The notes under the pieces are model-generated. The model did not search any database, was not told where the DNA came from, and saw nothing but the letters and a program-made list of their open reading frames with translations. From NCBI GenBank assembly GCA_029006155.1, contig JAQXGF010000069.1, forward strand, positions 1 to 64,000: a stretch of 64,000 bases of DNA, given 5' to 3'. The stretch's first letter is position 1; each line of letters begins with the position of its first letter. Below are positions 43,425 through 51,571 of the stretch, in pieces. This DNA is from Lachnospiraceae bacterium (GTDB lineage: Bacteria; Bacillota; Clostridia; Lachnospirales; Lachnospiraceae). The translations under genes and the position numbers were made by a program.

Positions 43425-45920
43425 ATGGCAATCAAAATCGCATTGGCCGGCAACCCGAACTGTGGTAAGACTACCCTGTTCAACGCACTGACCGGATCCA
43501 ATCAGTTTGTAGGTAACTGGCCGGGTGTTACGGTCGAGAAAAAGGAAGGTAAGCTGAAAGGTCATAAGGATGTAATCATCATGGACCTGCCGGGTATCTA
43601 CTCCCTTTCTCCGTATACACTGGAGGAAGTAGTAGCAAGAAACTACCTGATCGGTGACCGTCCGGATGCAATCATCAACATCATCGACGGAACAAACATC
43701 GAGCGTAACCTGTACCTGTCCACGCAGATCATGGAGCTCGGTATTCCGGTGATCATGGCGATCAACATGATGGATATCGTAGAGAAGAACGGCGACAAGA
43801 TTCATACTGACAAGCTGAGCAAGCGCCTTGGCTGTGAGGTCGTTGAGATCTCCGCTCTGAAGGGTACCGGTATCCAGAAGGCAGCAGAGAAGGCCGTTTC
43901 CATCGCACAGAAGAAGAACGCATTCAATTCCGTACATGAATTCGCACCGGAAGTCGAGTCCGTGATCGACCGCGTCGCAGCAAAGCTGAACGGCATTCCG
44001 GAGGAGCAGAAGCGTTTCTTCGCGATCAAGCTTCTGGAGAAAGATGACAAGATTCAGGCACAGATGACATCGGTACCGGATGTATCTGCTGAGATCAAAG
44101 AGCTCGAAGATAAGTTCGATGACGATACCGAAAGTATCATCACAAATGAGCGTTATGTGTACATATCTTCCATCATCGGGGAGTGTGTGACAAAGAAGCA
44201 TGGCAAAGAAAAGCTGACCACTTCCGACAAGATCGATAAGATCGTGACGAACCGCTGGCTGGCGCTTCCGATCTTCGCAGTCGTTATGTACATCGTATAC
44301 TATGTATCCGTTACGACCGTCGGCGGCATCGCAACAGACTGGGCAAACGACGGCGTATTCGGAGATGGATGGTTCCTTGCAGGCGTGGGCAGAAGCTCTT
44401 TTGATGAAGATACCGAAGAGTTCGATGATGCATCCGCAATCGTAACTGCATTCGCTGAGGATGCAGGCAATGACAGCGTCGTAGAAGCTCTGGATGCAGA
44501 GTCCGATGACTTTGACGCAGATGCAGCGACCGCAGCACTCAAAGAGTTCGCTCCGACCGTTGCTGAAGATGCAAGCGTTACTTACACCGTAGAAGATGAA
44601 GAGACGCTCGCTGAAGAAGAGAAAACGGCTACCGGCAAAGATTTCGCAGACGCTGCCGCTGTTATGGAGAAATGGAACTGTGAAGCTCCGGATCCGGCAA
44701 ATGGCTATGGCGTATGGATTCCGGGTATCCCGGTACTGCTTGAGAATGTGCTTTCTGCAGCAGGCGTATCCGATGGATGGCTGCATGGCCTGATTATGGA
44801 TGGTATCGTAGCCGGTGTCGGCGCAGTACTTGGATTCGTTCCGCAGATCCTGATCCTGTTTATCTTCCTTGCCTTCCTTGAGGGCTGTGGTTACATGGCA
44901 CGTGTTGCTTTCATCATGGACCGTATCTTCCGTAAGTTCGGTCTTTCCGGAAAATCCTTCATCCCGATGCTGATCGGTAGTGGATGTGGTATCCCGGGTA
45001 TCATGGCTTCCAGAACGATCGAGAATGACCATGACCGTAAGATGACCATCATGACGACGACCTTTATCCCGTGTGGTGCAAAGGTTCCGTTTATCGCAAT
45101 GATCGCAGGCGCAATCTTCGGTGGCGCACCGTGGGTAGCTCCGTCCGCATATTTCCTTGGTATCGCAGCAATCATCTGCTCCGGTATCATCCTGAAGAAG
45201 ACAAAGCTCTTCTCCGGTGACCCGGCTCCGTTCGTTATGGAGCTGCCGGCTTACCATCTGCCGACCGTTGGCAGCGTACTTCGCAGCATGTGGGAGCGTG
45301 GCTGGTCCTTCATCAAGAAGGCAGGTACCATCATCCTGTGCTCTACCATCGTAATCTGGTTTGCAACATATTTTGGAGTCGTAGATGGCAAGTTCCAGAT
45401 GCTCTCTGAGGATCAGATCGACTACAGCATCCTTGCAGTAATCGGAAACGCAATCAGCTGGCTCTTCATCCCGCAGGGCTGGGGCAACTGGCAGGCAGCT
45501 GTGGCTTCTATCACAGGACTTGTCGCAAAGGAGAACATCGTTGGTACACTTGGTATTCTGTACGGTGGCGGAGACGGAAGCGTATACGCAGAGATGGCTT
45601 CCAAGTTTACCGCAGTTACCGCATACAGCTTCATGGCATTCAACCTTCTGTGCGCACCGTGCTTCGCAGCAATGGGTGCAATCAAGCGTGAGATGAACAA
45701 CATCAAGTGGTTCTGGATCGCGGTTGGATATCAGTGTGGCCTTGCATATCTTGTATCTCTTTGCATCGCAAGAATCGGTATGCTTGTAACCGGCGCAGGA
45801 TTCAGCGTATGGACGATCATCGCATTCGTAATCGTGATCGGATTCCTGTATCTGCTGTTCCGTCCGTACAACGAGGCAAAGACCCTGAAGATGGATGTTA
45901 ATGTTTCAAAAGCAAAATAA
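43425..45920 (+). CDS. feoB: Ferrous iron transport GTPase FeoB
   Basis: The N-terminal G domain has G1 GNPNCGKTT (9-17), G3 DLPG and G4 NMMD, followed by a helical GDI-like domain and a membrane part with two Gate motifs (GCGIPGI and PCGAKVPF). At 831 residues it is longer than usual: about 100 residues rich in Asp, Glu and Ala (about 325-425) are inserted in the loop after the first membrane helix, predicted to face outside. Codon use is strongly biased, suggesting high expression. Confidence 0.97.
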   Translation: MAIKIALAGNPNCGKTTLFNALTGSNQFVGNWPGVTVEKKEGKLKGHKDVIIMDLPGIYSLSPYTLEEVVARNYLIGDRPDAIINIIDGTNIERNLYLSTQIMELGIPVIMAINMMDIVEKNGDKIHTDKLSKRLGCEVVEISALKGTGIQKAAEKAVSIAQKKNAFNSVHEFAPEVESVIDRVAAKLNGIPEEQKRFFAIKLLEKDDKIQAQMTSVPDVSAEIKELEDKFDDDTESIITNERYVYISSIIGECVTKKHGKEKLTTSDKIDKIVTNRWLALPIFAVVMYIVYYVSVTTVGGIATDWANDGVFGDGWFLAGVGRSSFDEDTEEFDDASAIVTAFAEDAGNDSVVEALDAESDDFDADAATAALKEFAPTVAEDASVTYTVEDEETLAEEEKTATGKDFADAAAVMEKWNCEAPDPANGYGVWIPGIPVLLENVLSAAGVSDGWLHGLIMDGIVAGVGAVLGFVPQILILFIFLAFLEGCGYMARVAFIMDRIFRKFGLSGKSFIPMLIGSGCGIPGIMASRTIENDHDRKMTIMTTTFIPCGAKVPFIAMIAGAIFGGAPWVAPSAYFLGIAAIICSGIILKKTKLFSGDPAPFVMELPAYHLPTVGSVLRSMWERGWSFIKKAGTIILCSTIVIWFATYFGVVDGKFQMLSEDQIDYSILAVIGNAISWLFIPQGWGNWQAAVASITGLVAKENIVGTLGILYGGGDGSVYAEMASKFTAVTAYSFMAFNLLCAPCFAAMGAIKREMNNIKWFWIAVGYQCGLAYLVSLCIARIGMLVTGAGFSVWTIIAFVIVIGFLYLLFRPYNEAKTLKMDVNVSKAK

Positions 45921-45947
45921 TCAAATGATGCAGTAAAGTGGACGCAG

Positions 45948-45984
45948 GCCGGTGCCCCGTTACGCGAAAGCGCCGGGAACCGGC
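45948..45984 (+). other. Structured RNA hairpin after feoB
   Basis: GCCGGT/ACCGGC forms the outer stem, CCC/GGG continues it, and CGC-GAAA-GCG forms a GNRA-capped tip. There is no U-tract, so it may be a 3'-end stabiliser or a cis element for the small gene that follows. Confidence 0.45.
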
Positions 45985-46063
45985 TGTGTCTGTATTACAG
46001 GAATCGAATGGATTGCTGTTTCAAAGAGCAATGAGAAATGGCAGATGCCATGGAGGTAGAAAA

Positions 46064-46204
46064 ATGGGAACAATTATAGTAGGACTTGTTCTGGTGGCGA
46101 TTGTCGGTCTGGCAGTCCGCAGTATGGTAAAAGATAAAAAAGCAGGAAAGTCCATTCAGTGTGGCGGCGACTGCAAACACTGCGGAGGAGGCCATTGCCA
46201 CTGA
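46064..46204 (+). CDS. FeoB-associated Cys-rich membrane protein
   Basis: This 46-residue protein starts at the ATG behind TGGAGGTAG. One membrane helix (about 3-20) is followed by KDKKAGK and a Cys/His cluster CGGDCKHCGGGHCH. This is the typical small partner found directly after feoB in Firmicutes and probably binds iron at the cytoplasmic face. Confidence 0.9.
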   Translation: MGTIIVGLVLVAIVGLAVRSMVKDKKAGKSIQCGGDCKHCGGGHCH

Positions 46205-46255
46205 GTAGACCGTACCCCAAAGGAACCGGGGATTTTCCGGAGGAGGTTGCAAAGA

Positions 46256-46612
46256 GTGAGAAACGTAAACAGGGTGGATGAGACAGAGAACATCCGTTAT
46301 GAAAAGACAAAAATGCAGAAAGAGCAGATCCTCAGCCGCCTGCGGGAGCAGGGATGCCGGATCACAAAACAGCGGCTGACGCTGCTGGACATTATTTTGG
46401 AAGAGGAATGTTCCTGCTGTAAGGAAATTTATTATAAGGCATCCATGAAGGATGCAGGGATCGGGATGGCGACGGTCTACCGCATGGTAAATATGCTCGA
46501 ACGCATCGGTGCGATCAGCCGGAAGAATCTCTACCGGGTTTCCTGCGAAGAGCTGTGCGGCGTGAATAAAGCCTGCCAGGTGGAGCTGAGCGATCATACG
46601 ATCTGTCAGCAT
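46256..46612 (+). pseudogene. Fur-family regulator, C-terminus lost (deletion scar)
   Basis: The GTG at 46256 (AGGAGG nine bases upstream) opens a frame with the Fur winged-helix domain: GCRITKQRLTLLDIIL, then GIGMATVYRMVNMLERIGAI, and CEELCGVNKAC. After VELSDHTIC near 46605 the Fur sequence stops and the frame runs through P-type ATPase DNA in the wrong phase to a stop at 46696. The dimerisation domain with its usual His/Cys ligands is therefore missing. The product would have an intact DNA-binding domain but no normal sensor domain. Confidence 0.8.
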
Positions 46613-47441
46613 CGCAGCCTGCCTGGAGGAGCATTTCCCGCACTCGATGGCGAAAGCAGTCGTGAATGCCGCAAAAGAGCGTCATCTGGATCATGAGGAG
46701 ATGCATTCCAAGGTGCAGTATATCGTCGCACATGGCATTTCCACGACGATCAATGGCAAGAAGGCGATCATCGGAAGCCATCACTTTGTATTTGAAGATG
46801 AACAGTGTACGATTCCGGAAGGCATGGAAGAGCGGTTTGCATCCTTGCCGGAAGAGTATTCGCATCTGTATCTCGCGCTGGAAGGACAGCTGGCGGCAGT
46901 CATCTGTATCGAGGATCCGCTGAGACCGGAAGCGGCAGAAGTCGTAAAGCAGCTGAAGGAATGTGGATTTGAGAAGATCGTCATGATGACCGGCGACAGT
47001 GACCGGACGGCAAAGGCAATTGCCCGCAAGGTCGGTGTCGACGAGTATTATTCGGAAGTACTTCCGGAGGATAAGGCGAACTTCGTCGAGAAAGAGAAGC
47101 AGGAAGGCCGTAAGGTCATCATGATCGGTGACGGCATCAACGACTCCCCGGCACTTTCCGCAGCGGATGTCGGCATTGCGATCAGCGACGGCGCGGAGAT
47201 CGCGCGTGAGATCGCAGATATCACGATCGGTGCAGATAATCTTCAGGAGATCGTGGCTCTGCGGATGCTGAGTACGGCACTGATGAAGCGCATCCACTGG
47301 AACTACCGGTTCATCGTCGGATTCAACTCCGGCCTGATCGGCCTTGGCGTAGCAGGTATTCTCCAGCCGACGACCTCGGCGCTGCTGCACAATACATCGA
47401 CGCTGATGATCGGGTTGAAGAGTATGCAGAATCTGCTGTAG
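46606..47441 (+). pseudogene. P-type metal ATPase, 3' third only (deletion scar)
   Basis: From about 46608 the frame reads SIAACLEEHFPHSMAKAVV and continues through the ATP-binding region, GDGINDSPALSAADVGIAIS, and the two C-terminal helices ending HNTSTLMIGLKSMQNLL. The membrane channel, CPC motif and phosphorylated DKTGT are absent, so it cannot transport. An ATG at 46647 could give a soluble 264-residue fragment. The missing part should be about 1.2-1.5 kb, removed together with the end of the fur-like gene. Confidence 0.85.
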
Positions 47442-47513
47442 TGTTGGGTGATTTGACTGCTGCCGATTTCTGTACAGCCTTATAATAAAACGATAAATGT
47501 AATTTGATTTATG

Positions 47514-47548
47514 ATCCCCTGCTGCAAATGCGGCAGGGGATTTTTTTT
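47514..47548 (+). terminator. Strong terminator after the ATPase remnant
   Basis: ATCCCCTGCTGC pairs with GCGGCAGGGGAT (one G-U) around AAAT, followed by eight T's. Confidence 0.9.
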
Positions 47549-47589
47549 AAAATTCCATTTTATTTAGAATTAGTTGGCATTTGCAAATA

Positions 47590-47604
47590 TGAGAAATATT
47601 CTCA
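47590..47604 (+). promoter_or_regulatory. Fur-box-like palindrome
   Basis: TGAGAAATATTCTCA resembles the 7-1-7 Fur/PerR consensus (TGATAAT-N-ATTATCA) at most positions. It lies 33 bases before the -10 element at 47637 and may regulate the small gene at 47715. Confidence 0.4.
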
Positions 47605-47636
47605 ACTAAAATACTTTCCTTTTCATTTTCACGTGC

Positions 47637-47655
47637 TATAATACTAACGGGTTAG
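47637..47655 (+). promoter_or_regulatory. -10 element with CTAAC/GTTAG palindrome
   Basis: TATAAT (47637-47642) is followed directly by CTAAC-GG-GTTAG (47644-47655) over the expected start site. The -35 region is poor. The half-sites match those at the feo promoter and at the two TTAG-N6-CTAA sites. Confidence 0.5.
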
Positions 47656-47714
47656 ATAATTCGAATGGCAGTACGGCAGCCCTATAGCCGCAGGAAAGAA
47701 AGGCAGGAGCAGGT

Positions 47715-47960
47715 ATGGGAAGATATTATCGTTTATCAAAAAAAGTGACCGAAGAGCAGGCAGCCGAGATTTTGCGGGAATTGAAGGAGCGCGACGATAT
47801 TAAACGTGCGATTATCACAGAAGAGCGGGACACGATGATCGTGGAGACGATCGACGGAGAGTATTTCAATGTGATGTACGCCGCTGTCAATATCTGCAGC
47901 CGGATCGCGGGCTGTGAGCTGTCATTTATGCATTTTGATACTGAGGGACTTGCTTCCTGA
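47715..47960 (+). CDS. Small conserved-looking protein, HMA-like fold without Cys pair
   Basis: I do not recognise this 81-residue protein as a named family. Its predicted strand-helix-strand-strand-helix-strand order, with VTEEQAAEILRELKERDDIKRAIITEERDTMIVET, resembles the HMA/ferredoxin-like fold, but the CxxC metal site is absent; two separated Cys occur in the last third. It is monocistronic behind an iron-type operator candidate, and an HMA protein follows. CAGGAG precedes the ATG. Confidence 0.7.
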   Translation: MGRYYRLSKKVTEEQAAEILRELKERDDIKRAIITEERDTMIVETIDGEYFNVMYAAVNICSRIAGCELSFMHFDTEGLAS

Positions 47961-48185
47961 TGGTGTAAAGATTTTATTTATAAATAACGAGATAGTTGTC
48001 TTTAAATAGTTAATTATAAATGGGCAAATCTGTAAAAGTGTGAATATATAATACGAACACTATATTTGCTTCATATTTCAAATCTCCGTATATAACAGAC
48101 TTGATTGTGCAGGCTTTCAAATTTGATCATTTATAGTATAATAGTTAAGTCAGGAATAAAATCGAAAGAAAGAGGATACAGAACT

Positions 48186-48443
48186 ATGACACAGATTACA
48201 TTAAAAATTGACGGCATGCAGTGTGGCATGTGCGAATCTCATATGAACGACGCAGTACGCGCCGCGTTTCCGGTAAAGAAAGTGACCTCCTCCCATTCCA
48301 AAGGGGAGACTGTCATCGTGACTGAGCAGGACATTCCGGATGAGGCGCTGAAAAGCACGATTGCAAAGACCGGCTATGAACTCGTATCGATCAGCCGTGC
48401 ACCGTATGAGAAGAAAGGCTTGTTTGGAAAGCTGTTTGGATAG
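48186..48443 (+). CDS. Heavy-metal-associated domain protein (CopZ-like)
   Basis: The ATG at 48186 with AAAGAGGA upstream gives an 85-residue HMA domain: TLKIDGMQCGMCESHMNDAV with CGMC as the metal site, and a C-terminal tail rich in Lys, Gly and Phe. The MxCxxC pattern fits copper chaperones. Any partner pump would be the broken ATPase upstream or one elsewhere. A TATAAT -10 lies near 48137. It ends at a branched terminator. Confidence 0.88.
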   Translation: MTQITLKIDGMQCGMCESHMNDAVRAAFPVKKVTSSHSKGETVIVTEQDIPDEALKSTIAKTGYELVSISRAPYEKKGLFGKLFG

Positions 48444-48483
48444 GTGCATTAGATTGCAAATATTCGCTCGACGAAATACAGAG

Positions 48484-48529
48484 GGCAGGATCTGAGGCCA
48501 GATATGGCGACGGATCCTGTCCATTTTTT
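48484..48529 (+). terminator. Terminator after the CopZ-like gene
   Basis: GGCAGGATC pairs with GATCCTGTC and encloses a second hairpin GCCA-GATA-TGGC; six T's follow from 48524. Confidence 0.75.
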
Positions 48530-48653
48530 ATTTCCCGGGTGGATAGTACTGTTCGGTACCGATTTTGATACGGATCGGAGGCTCTTCATGTTTTTGCCGT
48601 GCAGAATCATACATTTCGGGAATATACCATGATACAATGTAAGCATTAGACAT
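48528..48653 (-). CDS. Possible 41-residue protein, minus strand
   Basis: On the minus strand an ATG at 48653 opens a 41-codon frame reading MSNAYIVSWYIPEMYDS, then a charged stretch, then PPIRIKIGTEQYYPPGK before TAA. The composition, with many aromatic residues and an IRIKIGTE strand, looks coding rather than random. No ribosome site is visible and no family is recognised. It may be a small protein or the C-terminal remnant of a larger one. It converges on the CopZ-like gene and shares its terminator hairpin. Confidence 0.35.
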   Translation of the reverse strand: MSNAYIVSWYIPEMYDSARQKHEEPPIRIKIGTEQYYPPGK

Positions 48654-48737
48654 TTTTCGCGGGACTGATTACAATAAGACCTGATAAAGTAAAACGTAAG
48701 GTACAACAGTCGGGACATGTATCAGGAGGGAGTATCC

Positions 48738-50063
48738 ATGTTTTCCAATCAGGATTTGAAGAAATTAATTATCCCGCTCTTTCTGGAGCAGCTTTTGATG
48801 GCGCTCGTGGGGATCGCGGATGTGTTTGTGATCGGCTTTGTCGGTGAGGCGGCGGTGTCGGGTGTCTCGCTCGTCAACTCGTTTAACACGATTTTTCTGA
48901 ATCTCTTTACTGCGCTGGCTGCAGGCGGTGCCGTCGTGATCAGCCAGTATATCGGAAAGAAAGATACGGAACACGCGGGGCAGGCGGCGACGCAGCTTCT
49001 GACGGCATCTGCGCTTGTCTCGGTATTGCTCGCGGTGGTGATTCTTCTGACGAATGAATCCCTGATGCGGCTGATGTTCGGGCGGGTAGAGGACGATGTG
49101 ATGGAAGCGTGCGTCACCTATCTGCGGATCTCTGCCTATTCCTACCCGGCGCTTGCGATCTACAATGCAGGCGCGGCGCTGTACCGGAGCTTCGGAAAGA
49201 CGAGCACGACGATGTATCTGTCGATCATAGCGAATCTCATCAATGTCGTCGGAAACTGCATCGGTGTGTTCCTGTTCCATGCGGGCGTCGCGGGTGTCGC
49301 GTGGCCGTCGTTGCTCTCCCGGACTTTTTCTGCCGTCGTGATCACCTGGCTGTGCTTTTACGGAAAGAATCCGGTGCGTTATCTCAAGGCATGGGTATTC
49401 CGCTTGGACAGGGAGCTGCAGCGGCAGATTTTGCGGATTGCGGTTCCAAATGGCGTGGAGAGTGGCATTTTCCAGCTCGTAAAGGTCGCACTCTCGAGCG
49501 TCGTGGCACTGTTCGGGACGTACCAGATCGCGGCAAACGGCGTCGCACAGAGCATCTGGTCGCTGGCGGCACTCGTGTGCGTCGCAATGGGACCCGTATT
49601 TATCACGGTCATCGGACAGTGTATGGGTGCGGGCGATCCGGAGCAGGCAGAGCGGTATTTTCATAAGCTGCTGCGGATTTCCGTCGTCTTTGCAATTGGC
49701 TGGAATGCGCTGATCTTTGCAATCACGCCGATCTTTATGCGCTTTTACGCGCTGGAAGATGAGACAAAACGTCTGATCATCCTGCTCGTCCTGATTCACA
49801 ATATCAGTAACGCCATTGCCTTCCCGTTTGCAGATTCCCTTGGTAAAGGACTGCGCGCGACCGGCGATGTCAAATTTACGACCATCGTTTCGCTGGTGAC
49901 GACCATTGGCGTGCGGCTCGTATTTTCCATTCTGCTCGGCATTGGGCTGCATATGGGCGTGATCGGTATCGCGCTGGCCATGTGCCTGGACTGGAGCACG
50001 CGCGGTGTCATCTTCTGGTGGCGGCTGAAGCAGGGGAAGTGGAAGAGCTGCAAAGTCATTTAA
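48738..50063 (+). CDS. MATE family efflux protein
   Basis: Twelve hydrophobic segments, 441 residues and the MatE repeat pattern (LFLEQLLMALVGIADVFVIGFVGEAAVSGVSL in the first half, IAVPNGVESGIFQLVKVALSSVVALFG in the second) identify a Na+ or H+ driven multidrug/organic-cation exporter. The ATG at 48738 follows CAGGAGGGA; an earlier in-frame ATG at 48717 overlaps that site. The substrate is unknown. The gene is separate from the MarR-linked MATE at 61706. Confidence 0.92.
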   Translation: MFSNQDLKKLIIPLFLEQLLMALVGIADVFVIGFVGEAAVSGVSLVNSFNTIFLNLFTALAAGGAVVISQYIGKKDTEHAGQAATQLLTASALVSVLLAVVILLTNESLMRLMFGRVEDDVMEACVTYLRISAYSYPALAIYNAGAALYRSFGKTSTTMYLSIIANLINVVGNCIGVFLFHAGVAGVAWPSLLSRTFSAVVITWLCFYGKNPVRYLKAWVFRLDRELQRQILRIAVPNGVESGIFQLVKVALSSVVALFGTYQIAANGVAQSIWSLAALVCVAMGPVFITVIGQCMGAGDPEQAERYFHKLLRISVVFAIGWNALIFAITPIFMRFYALEDETKRLIILLVLIHNISNAIAFPFADSLGKGLRATGDVKFTTIVSLVTTIGVRLVFSILLGIGLHMGVIGIALAMCLDWSTRGVIFWWRLKQGKWKSCKVI

Positions 50064-50219
50064 CGAGCCAAGCAAATCCCCTGATACAAAAAGATTTTTA
50101 GCTGCTATATCATAGCCAGTTTATGCTATAATTAAAACAAGCAGAAGTTAAGATGCCGCGCAGGAAAGAATTGGCAGAGGTATCGAAGTTTTACGAGTAA
50201 ATATATGGAGGAGTAATCA
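50064..50219 (+). promoter_or_regulatory. Leader of the aldo/keto reductase gene
   Basis: The region opens with CGAGCCAAGCAAATCCCCTGAT, related to the start of the branched element at 57101. An extended -10 promoter TGCTATAAT (50124-50132) follows, then a 15-codon open frame (ATG 50152) whose stop lies 21 bases before the reductase start. AGGAG precedes that start at 50220. Confidence 0.45.
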
Positions 50220-51365
50220 ATGAACACACGCAGATTAGGAAAGACCGGCCTGATGGTCAGTGAGATCGGGTTCGGTGGAGAATGGCTGGAGCGACATCCG
50301 GAGGAGGAAGGCATCGAGCTGATCCATTATGCATCTGAAAAAGGCATCAATATTCTGGACTGCTGGATGTCAGATCCGAAGTCCAGAGACATCATCGGAA
50401 AGGGAATCAAAGATAATCGCAGCCAGTGGTTTATTCAGGGGCATATCGGCTCGACGTGGAAGGATGAGCAGTATTTCCGGACACGCGACATGAAATACGT
50501 GCGTCCGGCATTTGAGGATCTGCTGCAGCGTCTGCAGACCGATTATATCGACCTTGGCATGATCCATTATGTGGATTCGGAAGAGGAGTGGGAGAATCTA
50601 CAGCACTCCGAATACATGGATTATGTGATGGAATTAAAGGCCACCGGCGTCATCCATCACATCGGGATGAGCTCGCATAACCCGAAGGTAGCGATCAAGG
50701 CCGCCGAGTCTGGCATTGTGGAGATGATTCTGTTCAGCATCAATCCGGCGTTTGATATGCTTCCGGCCAGTGAGAATATCGATACGATGTTTGCAGAGGA
50801 GTTCGATACGAGTTTGAAGGGCATCGACGCGGAGCGCGCAAAACTGTATCAGGTCTGTGAGCAGAACGATGTCGGAATCACAGTCATGAAAGGCTTTGCA
50901 GGCGGCCGCCTGTTTGATGAGAAGCGCTCTCCGTTCGGCGTGCGCCTGACACCGGTACAGTGTATTCATTATGCTCTGACCCGTCCGGCTGTCTGTTCCA
51001 TCATGTGCGGCTACGATACGAAAGAGCAGGTGGATGCTGCAGTTGCCTACGAGGCAGCTTCCGAAGAGGAGAAAAATTATGCAGCTGTGCTCGCGAATGC
51101 GCCGTTCCATTCCTATCGCGGAGAGTGTACGTATTGCGGACACTGCAAGCCGTGCGTCTCGAATCTGGACATCGCAATGATCAATAAATTCTATGATCTG
51201 GCGACGATGCAGCCGGAAGTTCCGGCGACGGTGCAGTCCCATTATGAACTGCTCGAGCACAAGGCTTCGGAATGTATCGCCTGTCATGCCTGTGAGACAC
51301 GCTGTCCGTTCGGAGTACCGATCGCGGAACGGATGGAGAAAACGGCAAAGCTGTTCGGATGCTGA
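50220..51365 (+). CDS. Aldo/keto reductase-like protein with ferredoxin-type C-terminus
   Basis: An aldo/keto reductase barrel (about 1-285) is joined to a C-terminal module with CTYCGHCKPC and CIACHACETRCPFGV, eight Cys that can hold two [4Fe-4S] clusters. The catalytic Tyr of the usual FDTA-x-x-YG motif is missing: the equivalent stretch is ILDCWMSDPKSRD. The catalytic Lys strand (normally TK) reads FIQGHIG. The enzyme may therefore not work as a classical NADPH reductase. It stands alone and ends at a good terminator. Confidence 0.85.
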   Translation: MNTRRLGKTGLMVSEIGFGGEWLERHPEEEGIELIHYASEKGINILDCWMSDPKSRDIIGKGIKDNRSQWFIQGHIGSTWKDEQYFRTRDMKYVRPAFEDLLQRLQTDYIDLGMIHYVDSEEEWENLQHSEYMDYVMELKATGVIHHIGMSSHNPKVAIKAAESGIVEMILFSINPAFDMLPASENIDTMFAEEFDTSLKGIDAERAKLYQVCEQNDVGITVMKGFAGGRLFDEKRSPFGVRLTPVQCIHYALTRPAVCSIMCGYDTKEQVDAAVAYEAASEEEKNYAAVLANAPFHSYRGECTYCGHCKPCVSNLDIAMINKFYDLATMQPEVPATVQSHYELLEHKASECIACHACETRCPFGVPIAERMEKTAKLFGC

Positions 51366-51377
51366 TTTTGAAAAAAC

Positions 51378-51419
51378 CTCCCTGGATAGAAGTAACTATT
51401 CTGTCCCGGGAGATTTTTT
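51378..51419 (+). terminator. Terminator after the aldo/keto reductase gene
   Basis: CTCCC-T-GGATAG pairs with CTGTCC-C-GGGAG (one mismatch) around an 11-base loop; ATTTTTT follows. Confidence 0.75.
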
Positions 51420-51516
51420 ACTGTACAGGAAATTGCGCACCAAGGCACTATTTTCCAAATTTCCGTCCAAATGGATTAGCGCCGACTATTTTGGTATGGA
51501 ACATGCACGCAATCCA

Positions 51517-51551
51517 TGCTATGATACTTACCAGAGTTAGGAAATGCTAAT
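51517..51551 (+). promoter_or_regulatory. Promoter and putative iron operator of the AraC/ABC operon
   Basis: An extended -10 TG-C-TATGAT (51517-51525) is followed by GTTAGGAAATGCTAAT (51536-51551), a TTAG-N6-CTAA site just downstream of the expected start. It matches 41245-41260 at 13 of 16 positions. Confidence 0.5.
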
Positions 51552-51571
51552 GAAAAGGAGGGAGAACGATC

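Noticed and set aside
43386-45257. Long minus-strand open frame (623 codons) inside feoB
   Set aside because: It is the antisense frame of a strongly codon-biased gene; the Cys/His/Asp-rich translation is typical of such shadows and has no ribosome site.
45948-45984. Possible riboswitch (cobalamin-like) after feoB
   Set aside because: Only a single GNRA-capped hairpin is present; conserved cobalamin or other aptamer cores are missing.
48449-48718. 89-codon minus-strand frame
   Set aside because: The alternative 41-codon frame at 48528-48653 has more protein-like composition; the longer frame runs through a terminator hairpin.
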